Assembly: GCA_020719725.1 (NCBI GenBank)
Contig: DYPU01000001.1
Span: 1 to 64,000 of the forward strand
Direction: 5' to 3'
Length of the DNA stretch: 64,000 nucleotides
Source of the DNA: Anaerolinea sp.
Lineage (GTDB): Bacteria; Chloroflexota; Anaerolineae; Anaerolineales; Villigracilaceae
Below are positions 28,288 to 37,265 of this stretch, piece after piece. Position 1 is the first letter of the stretch; each line of letters begins with the position of its first letter. Made by a program: the position numbers and the translations under genes. A model generated the notes under the pieces. It saw only the letters and a program-made list of their open reading frames with translations. It did not search any database and had not been told where the DNA came from.

Positions 28288-29352
28288 TTGCTACTATCCC
28301 ATCTCAAAATATTGGTGTTTGGCGCTGGCGCTATTGGAACGTATATTGGCGGATCTTTGGCGCTGGCCGGGCATGATGTGGCGTTTGTGGAACAGCCTGC
28401 GGTGGCGGAGTTGCTTCGTCAGCGTGGGTTGAAGCTGGATTTGACGGTGGACAAGCGTCGGGGGGCTGTTTCACGGTTTGAAGTGCGGGATGCGGCGATT
28501 TTTGATTCGCTTGAAGCGGCTTTGGGTGCGGGAAAAGTTTTCGATGTCGCCATTTTTGCTCTAAAATCGTTTGATACTCAACCGGCGCTGGATGCGCTGC
28601 TGCCGTTTCGGGCGCAGTTACCGCCGATATTGTGCCTGCAAAATGGGGTTGATAATGAGCCGATGCTGGCCGCGGCGCTGGGGGCCGATAAGGTGATTTA
28701 CGGCACGGTCACTTCGGCGGTTGGGCGCGTGGGGCCGGGTGAAATTGTGCTGGAAAAGCTGCGCGGCGTGGGGCTGGCTCAGGGCTTGCCGATTGTGGCG
28801 CGGCTGGCGCAGGCGCTGGAAGATGCGTTTTTGAACTGCCAGCTTTTTGAAAATGCGGCGAATATGAAGTGGTCTAAATTGCTGACCAACTTGCTGGCGA
28901 ATCCTACTTCGGCGATTTTGAACATGACTGCGGCTGAAATTTATAACGATCCGGCCTTGTATCGGTTGGAGATTGAGCAGCTACGTGAGTGCCTGGCGGT
29001 GATGAAGGCCCAGGGGATTGGGGTGGTCGATTTGCCCGGTACGCCGGTGCGTTTGCTGGCCCTGGCGACGCGGCTGCCCTTATGGCTTTCCAGACCGTTT
29101 TTAAGCAAGGCTGCCGGGGCCGGACGTGGAGCCAAAATGCCTTCTTTTCATATTGATTTGTATGCCGGGCGAATGCGCAGCGAGGTGATTTATTTGCACG
29201 GGGCGGTGGTGCGCGCCGGGCAGCTTTTGGGGCTGCCAACCCCGGTCAATGGATTATTAACTAGCACTTTGTTGGCGTTAGCTGAAAAACGCCTGCCGCT
29301 CGACTCTTATGCCAATAACCCTGAAAAGCTGCTGTCTGAGTTGAAGAAATGA
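28288..29352 (+). CDS. 2-dehydropantoate 2-reductase family (ketopantoate reductase)
   Basis: ILVFGAGAIGTYIGGSLALAGHDVAFVEQP, LCLQNGVDNE, NMKWSKLLTNLLANPTSAIL. Confidence 0.9.
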   Translation: MLLSHLKILVFGAGAIGTYIGGSLALAGHDVAFVEQPAVAELLRQRGLKLDLTVDKRRGAVSRFEVRDAAIFDSLEAALGAGKVFDVAIFALKSFDTQPALDALLPFRAQLPPILCLQNGVDNEPMLAAALGADKVIYGTVTSAVGRVGPGEIVLEKLRGVGLAQGLPIVARLAQALEDAFLNCQLFENAANMKWSKLLTNLLANPTSAILNMTAAEIYNDPALYRLEIEQLRECLAVMKAQGIGVVDLPGTPVRLLALATRLPLWLSRPFLSKAAGAGRGAKMPSFHIDLYAGRMRSEVIYLHGAVVRAGQLLGLPTPVNGLLTSTLLALAEKRLPLDSYANNPEKLLSELKK

Positions 29353-31046
29353 CAATTCTTTCTGTTTCTCAAAGTGAACTGGTGCAAATTCATTTGCCCA
29401 ACGGGCGCACCTTGGAAGGGCCGCGCGGCGCAAGCGCTGAAGTTTTTCTGAAAAGCGTGGAAGCCGATTTCTCCGCGCCGGTGGTTGGCGCGATTATCAA
29501 TGGCGAACTGCACGAGCTAACCTATCCGGTCACAATGGAAGCCGCTGTGCAGCCAGTGACCATGGCCGATATGGATGGTTCGCGTATTTACCGGCGCTCA
29601 CTAACTTTTTTGCTTGAAGCGGCTTTTTCGGCGCTTTTTCCTGCCGCAACGCTGCTAATAGATCATTCGGTGGCTTCTGGCGGCTATTACTGCCACGTTC
29701 GCGGGCGTGCCCCACTTACGGACCCAGAATTGGCCCAACTCGAAGCTGAAATGCGTCGTTTGGTGGAGGCAAGCCTGCCCTTTGTGCGCAAAGAGGTGAC
29801 CCTGGCCGAGGCTGTAGCTCATTTTGAAAGCCAGGGCTATCAAGATAAAGTGCGCCTGTTTGCCCATCGCCACAAACCTTATGTCACTTTGTATCAATTA
29901 GGCAAACATCTCGATTATCACCACGGCTACATGGTTCCATCCACCGCTTATTTAAAATGGTTTGCCTTGCTTGGCTCCAATGGCGGCTTCACCCTGCGCT
30001 TTCCGCGCCGCCATCACCCCACCGAGCTTTTGGCGCTGGAAGATTTCCCAAAGCTGCTCTCTGCTTTCCGACAGTATGGCGAATGGCTGGAGCGGCTCTG
30101 TACCGATTCGGTTGGGGCGCTCAACGATGCCATTCAGGCCGGACGCGCGCGCGAGTTGATTCTCGTTTCGGAAGCTCTGCACGAGCAGCATATTGCCGCG
30201 CTTGCCAGTCAGATTGCTGAAAAAGAAAGCACGCGCCTGGTGCTGATTGCGGGGCCGTCTTCTTCGGGTAAAACCACTTTCTCGCGGCGGCTGGCCGTTC
30301 AGCTTTTGGTGCTGGGCCTTTCACCCTTTGCGCTCGAAATGGACAACTATTTTATAGATCGCGAGGCCACCCCGCGAGACGAAAACGGCCAATTTGATTT
30401 TGAAACTATCGAAGCGCTCGATTTGGAGCTGCTCGGTCAACATCTCGAAGCGCTCATTCGGGGTGATGAAGTTCAAATTCCGCGTTATAACTTCAAAATA
30501 GGGCGTAGTGAACCGGGTGACGTAGTGCGGCTGCGCTCCGGTCAATTGATTATTTTGGAAGGAATCCACGGACTCAACCCGCGTCTGATCCCCGCTTCGT
30601 TGGCGAGTCAATCTTTTCGGCTCTACGCTTCGGCGCTGACGCAACTTAACCTGGATCGCCACAATCGCGTCTCAACCACCGATACCCGCCTGATACGACG
30701 GATTGTGCGCGATGCGCGCGAACGCGGCTACAGCGCCGCTCAAACTATTGCCCGCTGGGAATCGGTGCGGCGTGGTGAAAAACGGCATATTTTCCCCTAT
30801 CAGGAAAATACTGATGTAATGTTCAACTCGGCCCTGGCCTATGAGCTGTCTGTCTTGCGCCCACTGGCCGAGCCGCTCTTGCGCCAGGTCTCGCCGCATA
30901 CCCCCGAATTTATCGAAACCAAGCGCTTGCTGGCTTTTTTGGAATGGTTTCTGCCATTGGAGAGTGACCTGGTTCCAGATAACTCCATCCTCCGTGAGTT
31001 TATCGGCGGTTCAATTTTAAAAGAGTTTAAAATCTGGGGCGCATAG
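29349..31046 (+). CDS. TGS-domain nucleoside (uridine) kinase
   Basis: N-terminal TGS-like/ThrRS-like region, central P-loop IAGPSSSGKTTFSRRLAVQL, MDNYFIDREATPRDENGQFDFE. Confidence 0.92.
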   Translation: MTILSVSQSELVQIHLPNGRTLEGPRGASAEVFLKSVEADFSAPVVGAIINGELHELTYPVTMEAAVQPVTMADMDGSRIYRRSLTFLLEAAFSALFPAATLLIDHSVASGGYYCHVRGRAPLTDPELAQLEAEMRRLVEASLPFVRKEVTLAEAVAHFESQGYQDKVRLFAHRHKPYVTLYQLGKHLDYHHGYMVPSTAYLKWFALLGSNGGFTLRFPRRHHPTELLALEDFPKLLSAFRQYGEWLERLCTDSVGALNDAIQAGRARELILVSEALHEQHIAALASQIAEKESTRLVLIAGPSSSGKTTFSRRLAVQLLVLGLSPFALEMDNYFIDREATPRDENGQFDFETIEALDLELLGQHLEALIRGDEVQIPRYNFKIGRSEPGDVVRLRSGQLIILEGIHGLNPRLIPASLASQSFRLYASALTQLNLDRHNRVSTTDTRLIRRIVRDARERGYSAAQTIARWESVRRGEKRHIFPYQENTDVMFNSALAYELSVLRPLAEPLLRQVSPHTPEFIETKRLLAFLEWFLPLESDLVPDNSILREFIGGSILKEFKIWGA

Positions 31047-31096
31047 TTTGAGCCACATTCACACAGCGGGTTTGATTGGGCGCTGGCTTCGGTAGT

Positions 31097-31143
31097 AGCA
31101 AAAAGCCCGATTTGTTTTGTCAAAACAAATCGGGCTTTTTGCT
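31097..31143. terminator. bidirectional terminator between convergent genes
   Basis: 23-bp perfect palindromic arms AGCAAAAAGCCCGATTTGTTTTG / CAAAACAAATCGGGCTTTTTGCT. Confidence 0.9.
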
Positions 31144-31164
31144 TTATAAGGCTTGATCGGAAGG

Positions 31165-32433
31165 CTAATCCTGCCACTCCAACTCGTAATCGCCAATGAA
31201 GACAGTATCACCTTCGTCAACGCCTGCCGCGCGCAAGGCTTTTTCGATGCCAAGCGCTTCAATGATGCGTTGGAAGCGTCTGACCGAGCCGCTGTGCTCC
31301 CAATAGGTCATCGCCGCTGCGCGTTCGATGGCGGGGCCGGAAACGCGCCACTGTTTGCCATCTTCGCGGACAATCGTAAATTGATTGGGGTCTTCCTGGG
31401 GTCGATAAATTGGCAGGGCATTGGGAATAATATCTTCCATGGTTGGGGTTTCAGCCAGGGTTTGGAAAGACTTAAGCAGGAGTGCGCGAACTTCGGTGTG
31501 AGCCATGGCCGAGATGGAGATTAACTCGATTCCACGCTTTTTTAGGTCTTTTTTTAGCTTGGCGAAACGCTCTTGCGCTTCGGGTAGGTCAATCTTATTC
31601 AGCGCAACAATTTGCGGTTTTTTAGCCAGGTTTTCGTCAAAAAGTGAAAGCTCGGTGTTAATTTGGCTAAAATCGGCCAGTGGGTCTTCCGACATGCCAT
31701 CTAACAGATGAATCAAAACCCGGGTGCGCTGAATATGACGTAAAAAGTCATGCCCCAGGCCAATCCCCTGGCTTGCGCCTTCAATTAGCCCTGGGATGTC
31801 GGCCAGTACGACGCTGGTGTCCTCGTCAATTTCGGCCACACCCAGATTGGGCTGGATGGTGGTGAACGGGTAGGGGGCTATTTCAGGCTTGGCGTTGGTT
31901 AAAACCGACAAAAGGGTCGATTTTCCAGCGTTGGGTACGCCAATAATCCCGATATCTGCAATTAGTTTTAATTCCAGCCGCACACGTTTTTCTTCGCCGG
32001 GTTCGCCTTTTTCAGCCGTGCGTGGAACCTGATTCTTGGAGCTTTTAAAGTGAACGTTCCCGCGCCCGCCGCGCCCGCCTTTGCATACCAGCAGGCGCTG
32101 ACCATGCGTGGTCAGATCGCCCAGCAGGCCGCCTGTCTCAGCATCATAAATCACCGTTCCGAGTGGAACGGGAATTACCAAATCTTCAGCTGAACGTCCA
32201 AACATTTTCTGCGATCCGCCGCCTTTGCCGTCACCGGCTGCAAAACGCATGGTGTGCCGAAAAGATACCAAAGAGTTGACGGTATGCCGCGCTTCGATGA
32301 TCAGGTCGCCGCCTTTACCGCCGTCGCCGCCATCTGGTCCGCCGCGTGGAACATATTTTTCGCGGCGGAAGTGCATCATGCCATTGCCGCCTTTGCCCGA
32401 TTTTACAAAAATTTCTGCCTGGTCAATAAACAT
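31165..32433 (-). CDS. obgE: GTPase Obg/CgtA
   Basis: MFIDQAEIFVKSGKGGNGMMHFRREKYVPRGGPDGGDGGKGGD, GVPNAGKSTLLSVLTNAKPEIAPYPFTT, DIPGLIEGA; Obg C-terminal domain. Confidence 0.97.
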   Translation of the reverse strand: MFIDQAEIFVKSGKGGNGMMHFRREKYVPRGGPDGGDGGKGGDLIIEARHTVNSLVSFRHTMRFAAGDGKGGGSQKMFGRSAEDLVIPVPLGTVIYDAETGGLLGDLTTHGQRLLVCKGGRGGRGNVHFKSSKNQVPRTAEKGEPGEEKRVRLELKLIADIGIIGVPNAGKSTLLSVLTNAKPEIAPYPFTTIQPNLGVAEIDEDTSVVLADIPGLIEGASQGIGLGHDFLRHIQRTRVLIHLLDGMSEDPLADFSQINTELSLFDENLAKKPQIVALNKIDLPEAQERFAKLKKDLKKRGIELISISAMAHTEVRALLLKSFQTLAETPTMEDIIPNALPIYRPQEDPNQFTIVREDGKQWRVSGPAIERAAAMTYWEHSGSVRRFQRIIEALGIEKALRAAGVDEGDTVFIGDYELEWQD

Positions 32434-32493
32434 AAGTTCTCCAATGCGGGTGATTATACCGTTGATTGCAGGCAGAAAGAAATTTTACAGGAT

Positions 32494-33168
32494 TTATCTC
32501 TCGATTGCGTTAATGCCATATTTGGTCAGCAAGTCGTCGAGCGCCTCGCGGAGTAATTCGGCTTCGCCGGCTTCGCGCTCTACTGCTAGTTTTGTCAGCC
32601 GTTCAAGCTGGGTTTGGGTGTAATGAGATGTTTTTGGAATCATTTTTTCATCATAGGCCAGCCGAACCTTGGCGCGTCCGGTGGCTTTGGCGCGATAAAG
32701 AGCCTGATCGGCCTTGCGCATTAGTTCGGATTTCAGGCGGCCATCCACTGGGTAGCAAGCGATGCCGCCGCACAGGGCGATTCCGGCCAGTGCTTCCTGT
32801 TTTTCGCCAATAATAAAGGTCTTTGCGGCAGCTTCGGCACGCAATTTTTCCAGAGCCAGAAATGCTTGCTCTCGTTCGGTATTGGGGAAAAGAACAGCAA
32901 ATTCATCACCGCCATAGCGGGCGCAAATAGCCTGCTCACCACAAAACTGCTGAATTAGGGTGCCGATGGTTTTTAAGACGTCATCGCCGCCAGAATGACC
33001 AAAATCCTGGTTGATGCGATAGAAAAAGTCGATATCGATAAAAGCCAGCGCAATGGAGGTGTCTGCGCCTTTGGTTTTTGCCAACAGATCATCAAAAGAT
33101 TCGTGGAAGGCCTTGCGTGAGATCAATCCGGTTAGTTCATCATTGGTAGGCGGTTTTTTTGCGTACAT
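32494..33168 (-). CDS. diguanylate cyclase (GGDEF) with a C-terminal ribbon-helix-helix-like segment
   Basis: DELTGLISRKAF, IDIDFFYRINQDFGHSGGDDVL, ARYGGDEFAVLFP, KADQALYRAKATGRAKV; then KTSHYTQTQLERLTKLAVEREAGEAELLREALDDLLTKYG. Confidence 0.92.
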   Translation of the reverse strand: MYAKKPPTNDELTGLISRKAFHESFDDLLAKTKGADTSIALAFIDIDFFYRINQDFGHSGGDDVLKTIGTLIQQFCGEQAICARYGGDEFAVLFPNTEREQAFLALEKLRAEAAAKTFIIGEKQEALAGIALCGGIACYPVDGRLKSELMRKADQALYRAKATGRAKVRLAYDEKMIPKTSHYTQTQLERLTKLAVEREAGEAELLREALDDLLTKYGINAIER

Positions 33169-33196
33169 TCTTTCTCCTTTTTATTTTTGTAATATA

Positions 33197-33230
33197 CATA
33201 AATAATATGTCAATATATTATTTATGTCAA
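33197..33230 (-). promoter_or_regulatory. promoter with embedded perfect inverted repeat (putative operator)
   Basis: CATAAATAATAT-N6-ATATTATTTATG (33197-33208/33215-33226). Minus-strand -35 TTGACA (33230-33225), N17, -10 TATTAT (33207-33202). Confidence 0.75.
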
Positions 33231-33374
33231 GTATGTTTTTATATATAACTTAAGCATTTCTCGGGGGTAAGGATTGGAATTAAGCTCTTGCCAAAATTTT
33301 CTTTGGATAGGCAATGCGGTCTTCTTAGCTTGCCAATTTTTATCGTGAGAGTTGCTTTTTTTGAAAAATTGTGC

Positions 33375-33403
33375 TTGACCTGCCGCAGACTTTGATGTAA
33401 AAT
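33375..33403 (+). promoter_or_regulatory. sigma70-type promoter of tRNA-Arg
   Basis: TTGACC-N17-TAAAAT immediately upstream of the tRNA. Confidence 0.75.
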
Positions 33404-33417
33404 CCCATTTCGCAAGT

Positions 33418-33490
33418 GCCCTCGTAGCTCAGTGGATAGAGCGCTTGCTTGCGGAGCAATAGGTCGCGCGTTCGAGTCGCGCCGAGGGCA
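33418..33490 (+). tRNA. tRNA-Arg (anticodon GCG)
   Basis: GCCCTCG...CGAGGGC acceptor, GCTC/GAGC D stem, TTGCGGA anticodon loop, TTCGAGT T-loop, discriminator A; CCA not encoded. Confidence 0.9.
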
Positions 33491-33494
33491 CCTG

Positions 33495-33528
33495 AAGCAG
33501 TAACGGTACAAAGCCGTTACTGCTTTTT
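33495..33528 (+). terminator. terminator downstream of tRNA-Arg
   Basis: AGCAGTAACGG-TACAAAG-CCGTTACTGCT-TTTTG. Confidence 0.85.
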
Positions 33529-33569
33529 GTTTTCGGCTGGTTCGGGAGTAAAATCCTGTCGGAGGCTTT

Positions 33570-34388
33570 ATGCAGAAAAAACAAATTCTCTTAACCAATG
33601 ATGACGGAATCCGTTCCCCAGGTTTGTGGGCTGCCGCCGAAGCATTATCTACCCTGGGCTATGTTACCGTTGTCGCGCCGCGTGAACAATCTTCGGGGAC
33701 AGGCCGCTCTCTGCCCACATCATCCGACGGTATTATTGAGCAAGAAATGCTCACCGTTCACGGCCAGCAATGGCCGGTCTATGCAGTTGGCGGAACCCCG
33801 GCGCAAGCGGTTTTGCATGGTCTGCTTGAAATTATGCCTACCCTGCCCGATCTGGTTGTTTCTGGCATCAATTATGGCGAAAACGTCGCAACCGGCATCA
33901 CCGTTTCGGGAACAGTCGGCGCAGCGCTTGAAGCCGCCTCACACTTTATCCCGGCTCTGGCCGTTTCGCTTGAAACAGACAAAGAACATCATCTTTCTTA
34001 CTCACTGGATGTGGATTTTTCGACAGCCGCGCATTTTACCGCCGAAGTGGCTGCTCGCTTGCTTAAGCAAGGCTTGCCCCCTGGTGTAGACTTGCTTAAG
34101 CTGGATGTGCCCTCGAATGCTACTTCCGCTACCCCGTTGGTTTGGACGCGCCTTTCGCGTCAGCGCTACTTTCATCCCGTTCGGCCAGACCGTAAAAACT
34201 GGTTGGAGCGCGGTTACATTGGGTATGAAATGAAAGTTGATTTAGCGCTTGAACAGTCCGACAGTGACATATTTGTACTCTTAGGGAAACGCCAGGTTTC
34301 GCTTACCCCGCTGACGCTGGATTTTACATCGTCTATCCCGCGCACAGAATTGGATAAATTTCTTAGCCAAGAGTGTGTAAAAGAATAA
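33570..34388 (+). CDS. surE: 5'/3'-nucleotidase SurE
   Basis: ILLTNDDGIRSPGLWAAAEAL, VAPREQSSGTGRSLP, VSGINYGENVATGITVSGTVGAALEA. Confidence 0.95.
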   Translation: MQKKQILLTNDDGIRSPGLWAAAEALSTLGYVTVVAPREQSSGTGRSLPTSSDGIIEQEMLTVHGQQWPVYAVGGTPAQAVLHGLLEIMPTLPDLVVSGINYGENVATGITVSGTVGAALEAASHFIPALAVSLETDKEHHLSYSLDVDFSTAAHFTAEVAARLLKQGLPPGVDLLKLDVPSNATSATPLVWTRLSRQRYFHPVRPDRKNWLERGYIGYEMKVDLALEQSDSDIFVLLGKRQVSLTPLTLDFTSSIPRTELDKFLSQECVKE

Positions 34389-34643
34389 TTCCGCAGATTC
34401 ATTTCCAGGCTTGTTGCATGAATGATCTTATTTAAGGCTTTATCTACGAAGTATGCAAGCTAAGGCACACAGAAAAGCAGCGAATCAAGAGAAAAGCAAA
34501 AAAACTTGCTGTTCTTGGGTGTGCCTTTGTAACCTGCGCGGCAAAAAGTTTATTCAGAATCAATGCGCGGGCACAACCGGTGTGAAAGCTAGGATTTTCT
34601 AAAATGCAGACGAATACTTTTATAGGCTCCAAGGAAGGCAGCT

Positions 34644-35102
34644 ATGCCCGGTAAATATTACGAGACGCTTCAGCCCGGCCAAAAAATTCAACACAGCCAG
34701 GGCCGAACCGTCACCGAGATGGACAATACCCTTTTCTCGATGTTGACAATGAATACCCAGCCCTTGCATACCAATGCCGATTTTGCCGCGAAAACTCAAT
34801 TTGGGCAGCGAATTGTCAATGGCCTGTTTACTTTGGGCCTGGTGACAGGCCTAACGGTCTCAGACTTGACGGAAGGTACGATTGTGGCAAACCTGGGCTA
34901 CGATCAAGTTCGGCACCCGAATCCGCTTTTTCATGGGGACACGGTTTATGCTGAAAGTGAAGTTTTGGAAAAGCGCGAGACAAATTCCCGCCCCGATGCA
35001 GGCATTGTGCGTCTAAAGCATTGGGGCAAAAAGCCTGATGGCACAGTGGTGATTGAGTTTGAGCGGACGGTGATGTTTTTGAAAGAACCAGCCCAGAAAT
35101 AA
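34644..35102 (+). CDS. MaoC family dehydratase
   Basis: GKYYETLQPGQKIQHSQGRTVTEMDNTLFSMLTMNTQPLHTNADFAAKTQFGQRIVNG hot-dog hydratase motif. Confidence 0.9.
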   Translation: MPGKYYETLQPGQKIQHSQGRTVTEMDNTLFSMLTMNTQPLHTNADFAAKTQFGQRIVNGLFTLGLVTGLTVSDLTEGTIVANLGYDQVRHPNPLFHGDTVYAESEVLEKRETNSRPDAGIVRLKHWGKKPDGTVVIEFERTVMFLKEPAQK

Positions 35103-35132
35103 AAAAGTCGTTCCGCAAGGAACGACTTTTTT
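35100..35132. terminator. bidirectional terminator between MaoC gene and groEL
   Basis: AAAAAAGTCGTTCC-GCAA-GGAACGACTTTTTT. Confidence 0.85.
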
Positions 35133-35144
35133 ATTTCTACAGGT

Positions 35145-36785
35145 TTAGTAATCCATCCCGCCGCCAGGGGGCATGGCAGGGGCCTTGTCTTTTTCAGGAG
35201 CGTCGGTGATTAAGACCTCGGTGGTCAGCATCATCGCGGCGATCGAAGCGGCATTTTCAAGAGCGCCACGTACCACTTTGACCGGGTCGATAACACCGGC
35301 TGTAATCATGTCGGTATATTCACCAGTCAGCACGTTGTAGCCGATGTTCTTGTTCTTCTGTTCGGCAGCGGCCCGGCGAACACCATCAATGATGACCGAT
35401 CCGTCTTGTCCGGCATTGGAGGCCAACTTGCGAATGGGGGCTTCGAGGGCCTTGCGGACGATACTGACGCCGATTTGGGCATCATCATTGTCCATCTTGA
35501 TACTGTCGAGGGCGCTTGAAGCATTAATCAGGGAGATTTCACCACCCGGAACGATACCTTCTTCGACAGCGGCGCGCGCGGCAGAGAGGGCATCTTCGAC
35601 GCGGTGCTTCTTTTCTTTCAGCTCGGTTTCAGTGGCAGCGCCAACGCGGATGATGGCAACGCCACCCGCCAGTTTGGCAACCCGCTCTTGCAGTTTTTCG
35701 CGGTCGTAATCGCTGGTGCTCTTGTCGATTTCGATGCGAATCTGGTCCACGCGGCTTTTGATGGCAGCGCCATCGCCCTTGCCGCCGACAATGGTGGTGT
35801 TATCTTTGTCGGAAACAATCTTTTCGGCGCGGCCCAAGTCGGCCAGGGTGGCGGTTTCGAGCTTGCGGCCTGTTTCTTCACTGATGACGGTTCCACCGGT
35901 CAGGATGGCAATGTCTTGCAGCATGGCTTTGCGGCGGTCGCCAAAGCCAGGGGCTTTGATAGCCAAAACATTTAACATACCGCGCAACTTGTTCAGCACC
36001 AGGGTAGCCAGGGCTTCGCCATCAACATCTTCGGCAATGATGACCAGGTCACGCTTGCCAATCTGGACGAGTTTTTCAAGCACAGGCACGATGTCCTGAG
36101 CGGCAGAGATCTTCTTTTCGTTGATGAGAATGTAAGCGTCGGGGATGACGGCTTCCATGTGCTCAGTGTCGGTGATGAAGTAGGGCGAAAGATAACCGCG
36201 GTCGAATTGCATACCTTCAACATATTCGGTTTCGAACTGCATCGACTTTGATTCTTCAACAGTAATGACACCGTCTTTGCCGACTTTGTCCATCACGTCG
36301 GCGATCAGGCCGCCGATTTCGACATCCGCTGCCGAGTTGGTGGCAACCGATGCGATTTCTTCTTTGGTTTTGATGGAGACAGCCATTTCGCGCAGGCCAG
36401 CCACAATGGCGTCGGCGGCTTTTTCGATACCGCGTTTGAGCATCATCGGGTTGTAGCCAGCAGCCAAGGCTTTGAGGCCTTCGGTCACAATGGCGTGAGC
36501 CAGAACGGTGCTGGTTGTGGTTCCATCACCAGCAATATCGTTGGTTTTTTGGGCGGCTTCTTTGAGAAGTTGAGCACCCATATTCTCGAAGGGGTCTTCG
36601 AGTTCGATTTCTTTGGCAACTGAAACACCATCGTGGGTGATGGTGGGGGAGCCAAATTTGCGGTCAATTGCCACGTTACGGCCTTTGGGGCCGAGGGTGG
36701 TTGCCACAGCGTTTGCAACGACATCCATGCCGTTCTTGAGCTTGCGGCGGGCTTCTTCTGTGAATACGAGTTGTTTTGCGGCCAT
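35145..36785 (-). CDS. groEL: chaperonin GroEL
   Basis: [22 protein letters not shown]-rich C-terminus MPPGGGMDY. Confidence 0.99.
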   Translation of the reverse strand: MAAKQLVFTEEARRKLKNGMDVVANAVATTLGPKGRNVAIDRKFGSPTITHDGVSVAKEIELEDPFENMGAQLLKEAAQKTNDIAGDGTTTSTVLAHAIVTEGLKALAAGYNPMMLKRGIEKAADAIVAGLREMAVSIKTKEEIASVATNSAADVEIGGLIADVMDKVGKDGVITVEESKSMQFETEYVEGMQFDRGYLSPYFITDTEHMEAVIPDAYILINEKKISAAQDIVPVLEKLVQIGKRDLVIIAEDVDGEALATLVLNKLRGMLNVLAIKAPGFGDRRKAMLQDIAILTGGTVISEETGRKLETATLADLGRAEKIVSDKDNTTIVGGKGDGAAIKSRVDQIRIEIDKSTSDYDREKLQERVAKLAGGVAIIRVGAATETELKEKKHRVEDALSAARAAVEEGIVPGGEISLINASSALDSIKMDNDDAQIGVSIVRKALEAPIRKLASNAGQDGSVIIDGVRRAAAEQKNKNIGYNVLTGEYTDMITAGVIDPVKVVRGALENAASIAAMMLTTEVLITDAPEKDKAPAMPPGGGMDY

Positions 36786-36804
36786 AAATCATGTCCTCCG
36801 GGGG

Positions 36805-37104
36805 TTATTTGTTTTCAAGAATTCCGAGCAGGTCGGTTTCTCGCAGGATGAGCACTTTTTTACCATCCAATTTGAGTTCCGTTCCGGCATATTTGGCAAA
36901 TAAGACTTTGTCGCCTACTTTTACGTCCATGGCAATGCGTTCGCCATCATCATTGCGTTCACCGGGGCCAGCGGCCAGGATAAGGCCTTGTTGGGGTTTC
37001 TCTTTGGCGGTGTCGGGCAAAATTAACCCGCTTGCGGTGGTTTCTTCTTGTTCGGCAGGTTCTACAACAACCCGATTGCCGAGTGGTTTGATTGAAATGC
37101 TCAT
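36805..37104 (-). CDS. groES: co-chaperonin GroES
   Basis: [44 protein letters not shown]. Confidence 0.98.
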   Translation of the reverse strand: MSISIKPLGNRVVVEPAEQEETTASGLILPDTAKEKPQQGLILAAGPGERNDDGERIAMDVKVGDKVLFAKYAGTELKLDGKKVLILRETDLLGILENK

Positions 37105-37151
37105 ATACGCCTCCAGACAAAATTGAGAATCAATATAATGGTGTCAAATTT

Positions 37152-37178
37152 TTAGCACTCATAGTGCGTGAGTGCTAA
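37152..37178. promoter_or_regulatory. CIRCE element (HrcA operator) of groESL
   Basis: Perfect TTAGCACTC-N9-GAGTGCTAA. Confidence 0.97.
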
Positions 37179-37265
37179 AAGATATGATACTCTGCCCGTT
37201 AAGCCCCGTCAAGAGGCGTATTTTATTTCTTACAAAACTCTGACAATGCGGCCAGGTTAGTTTGT

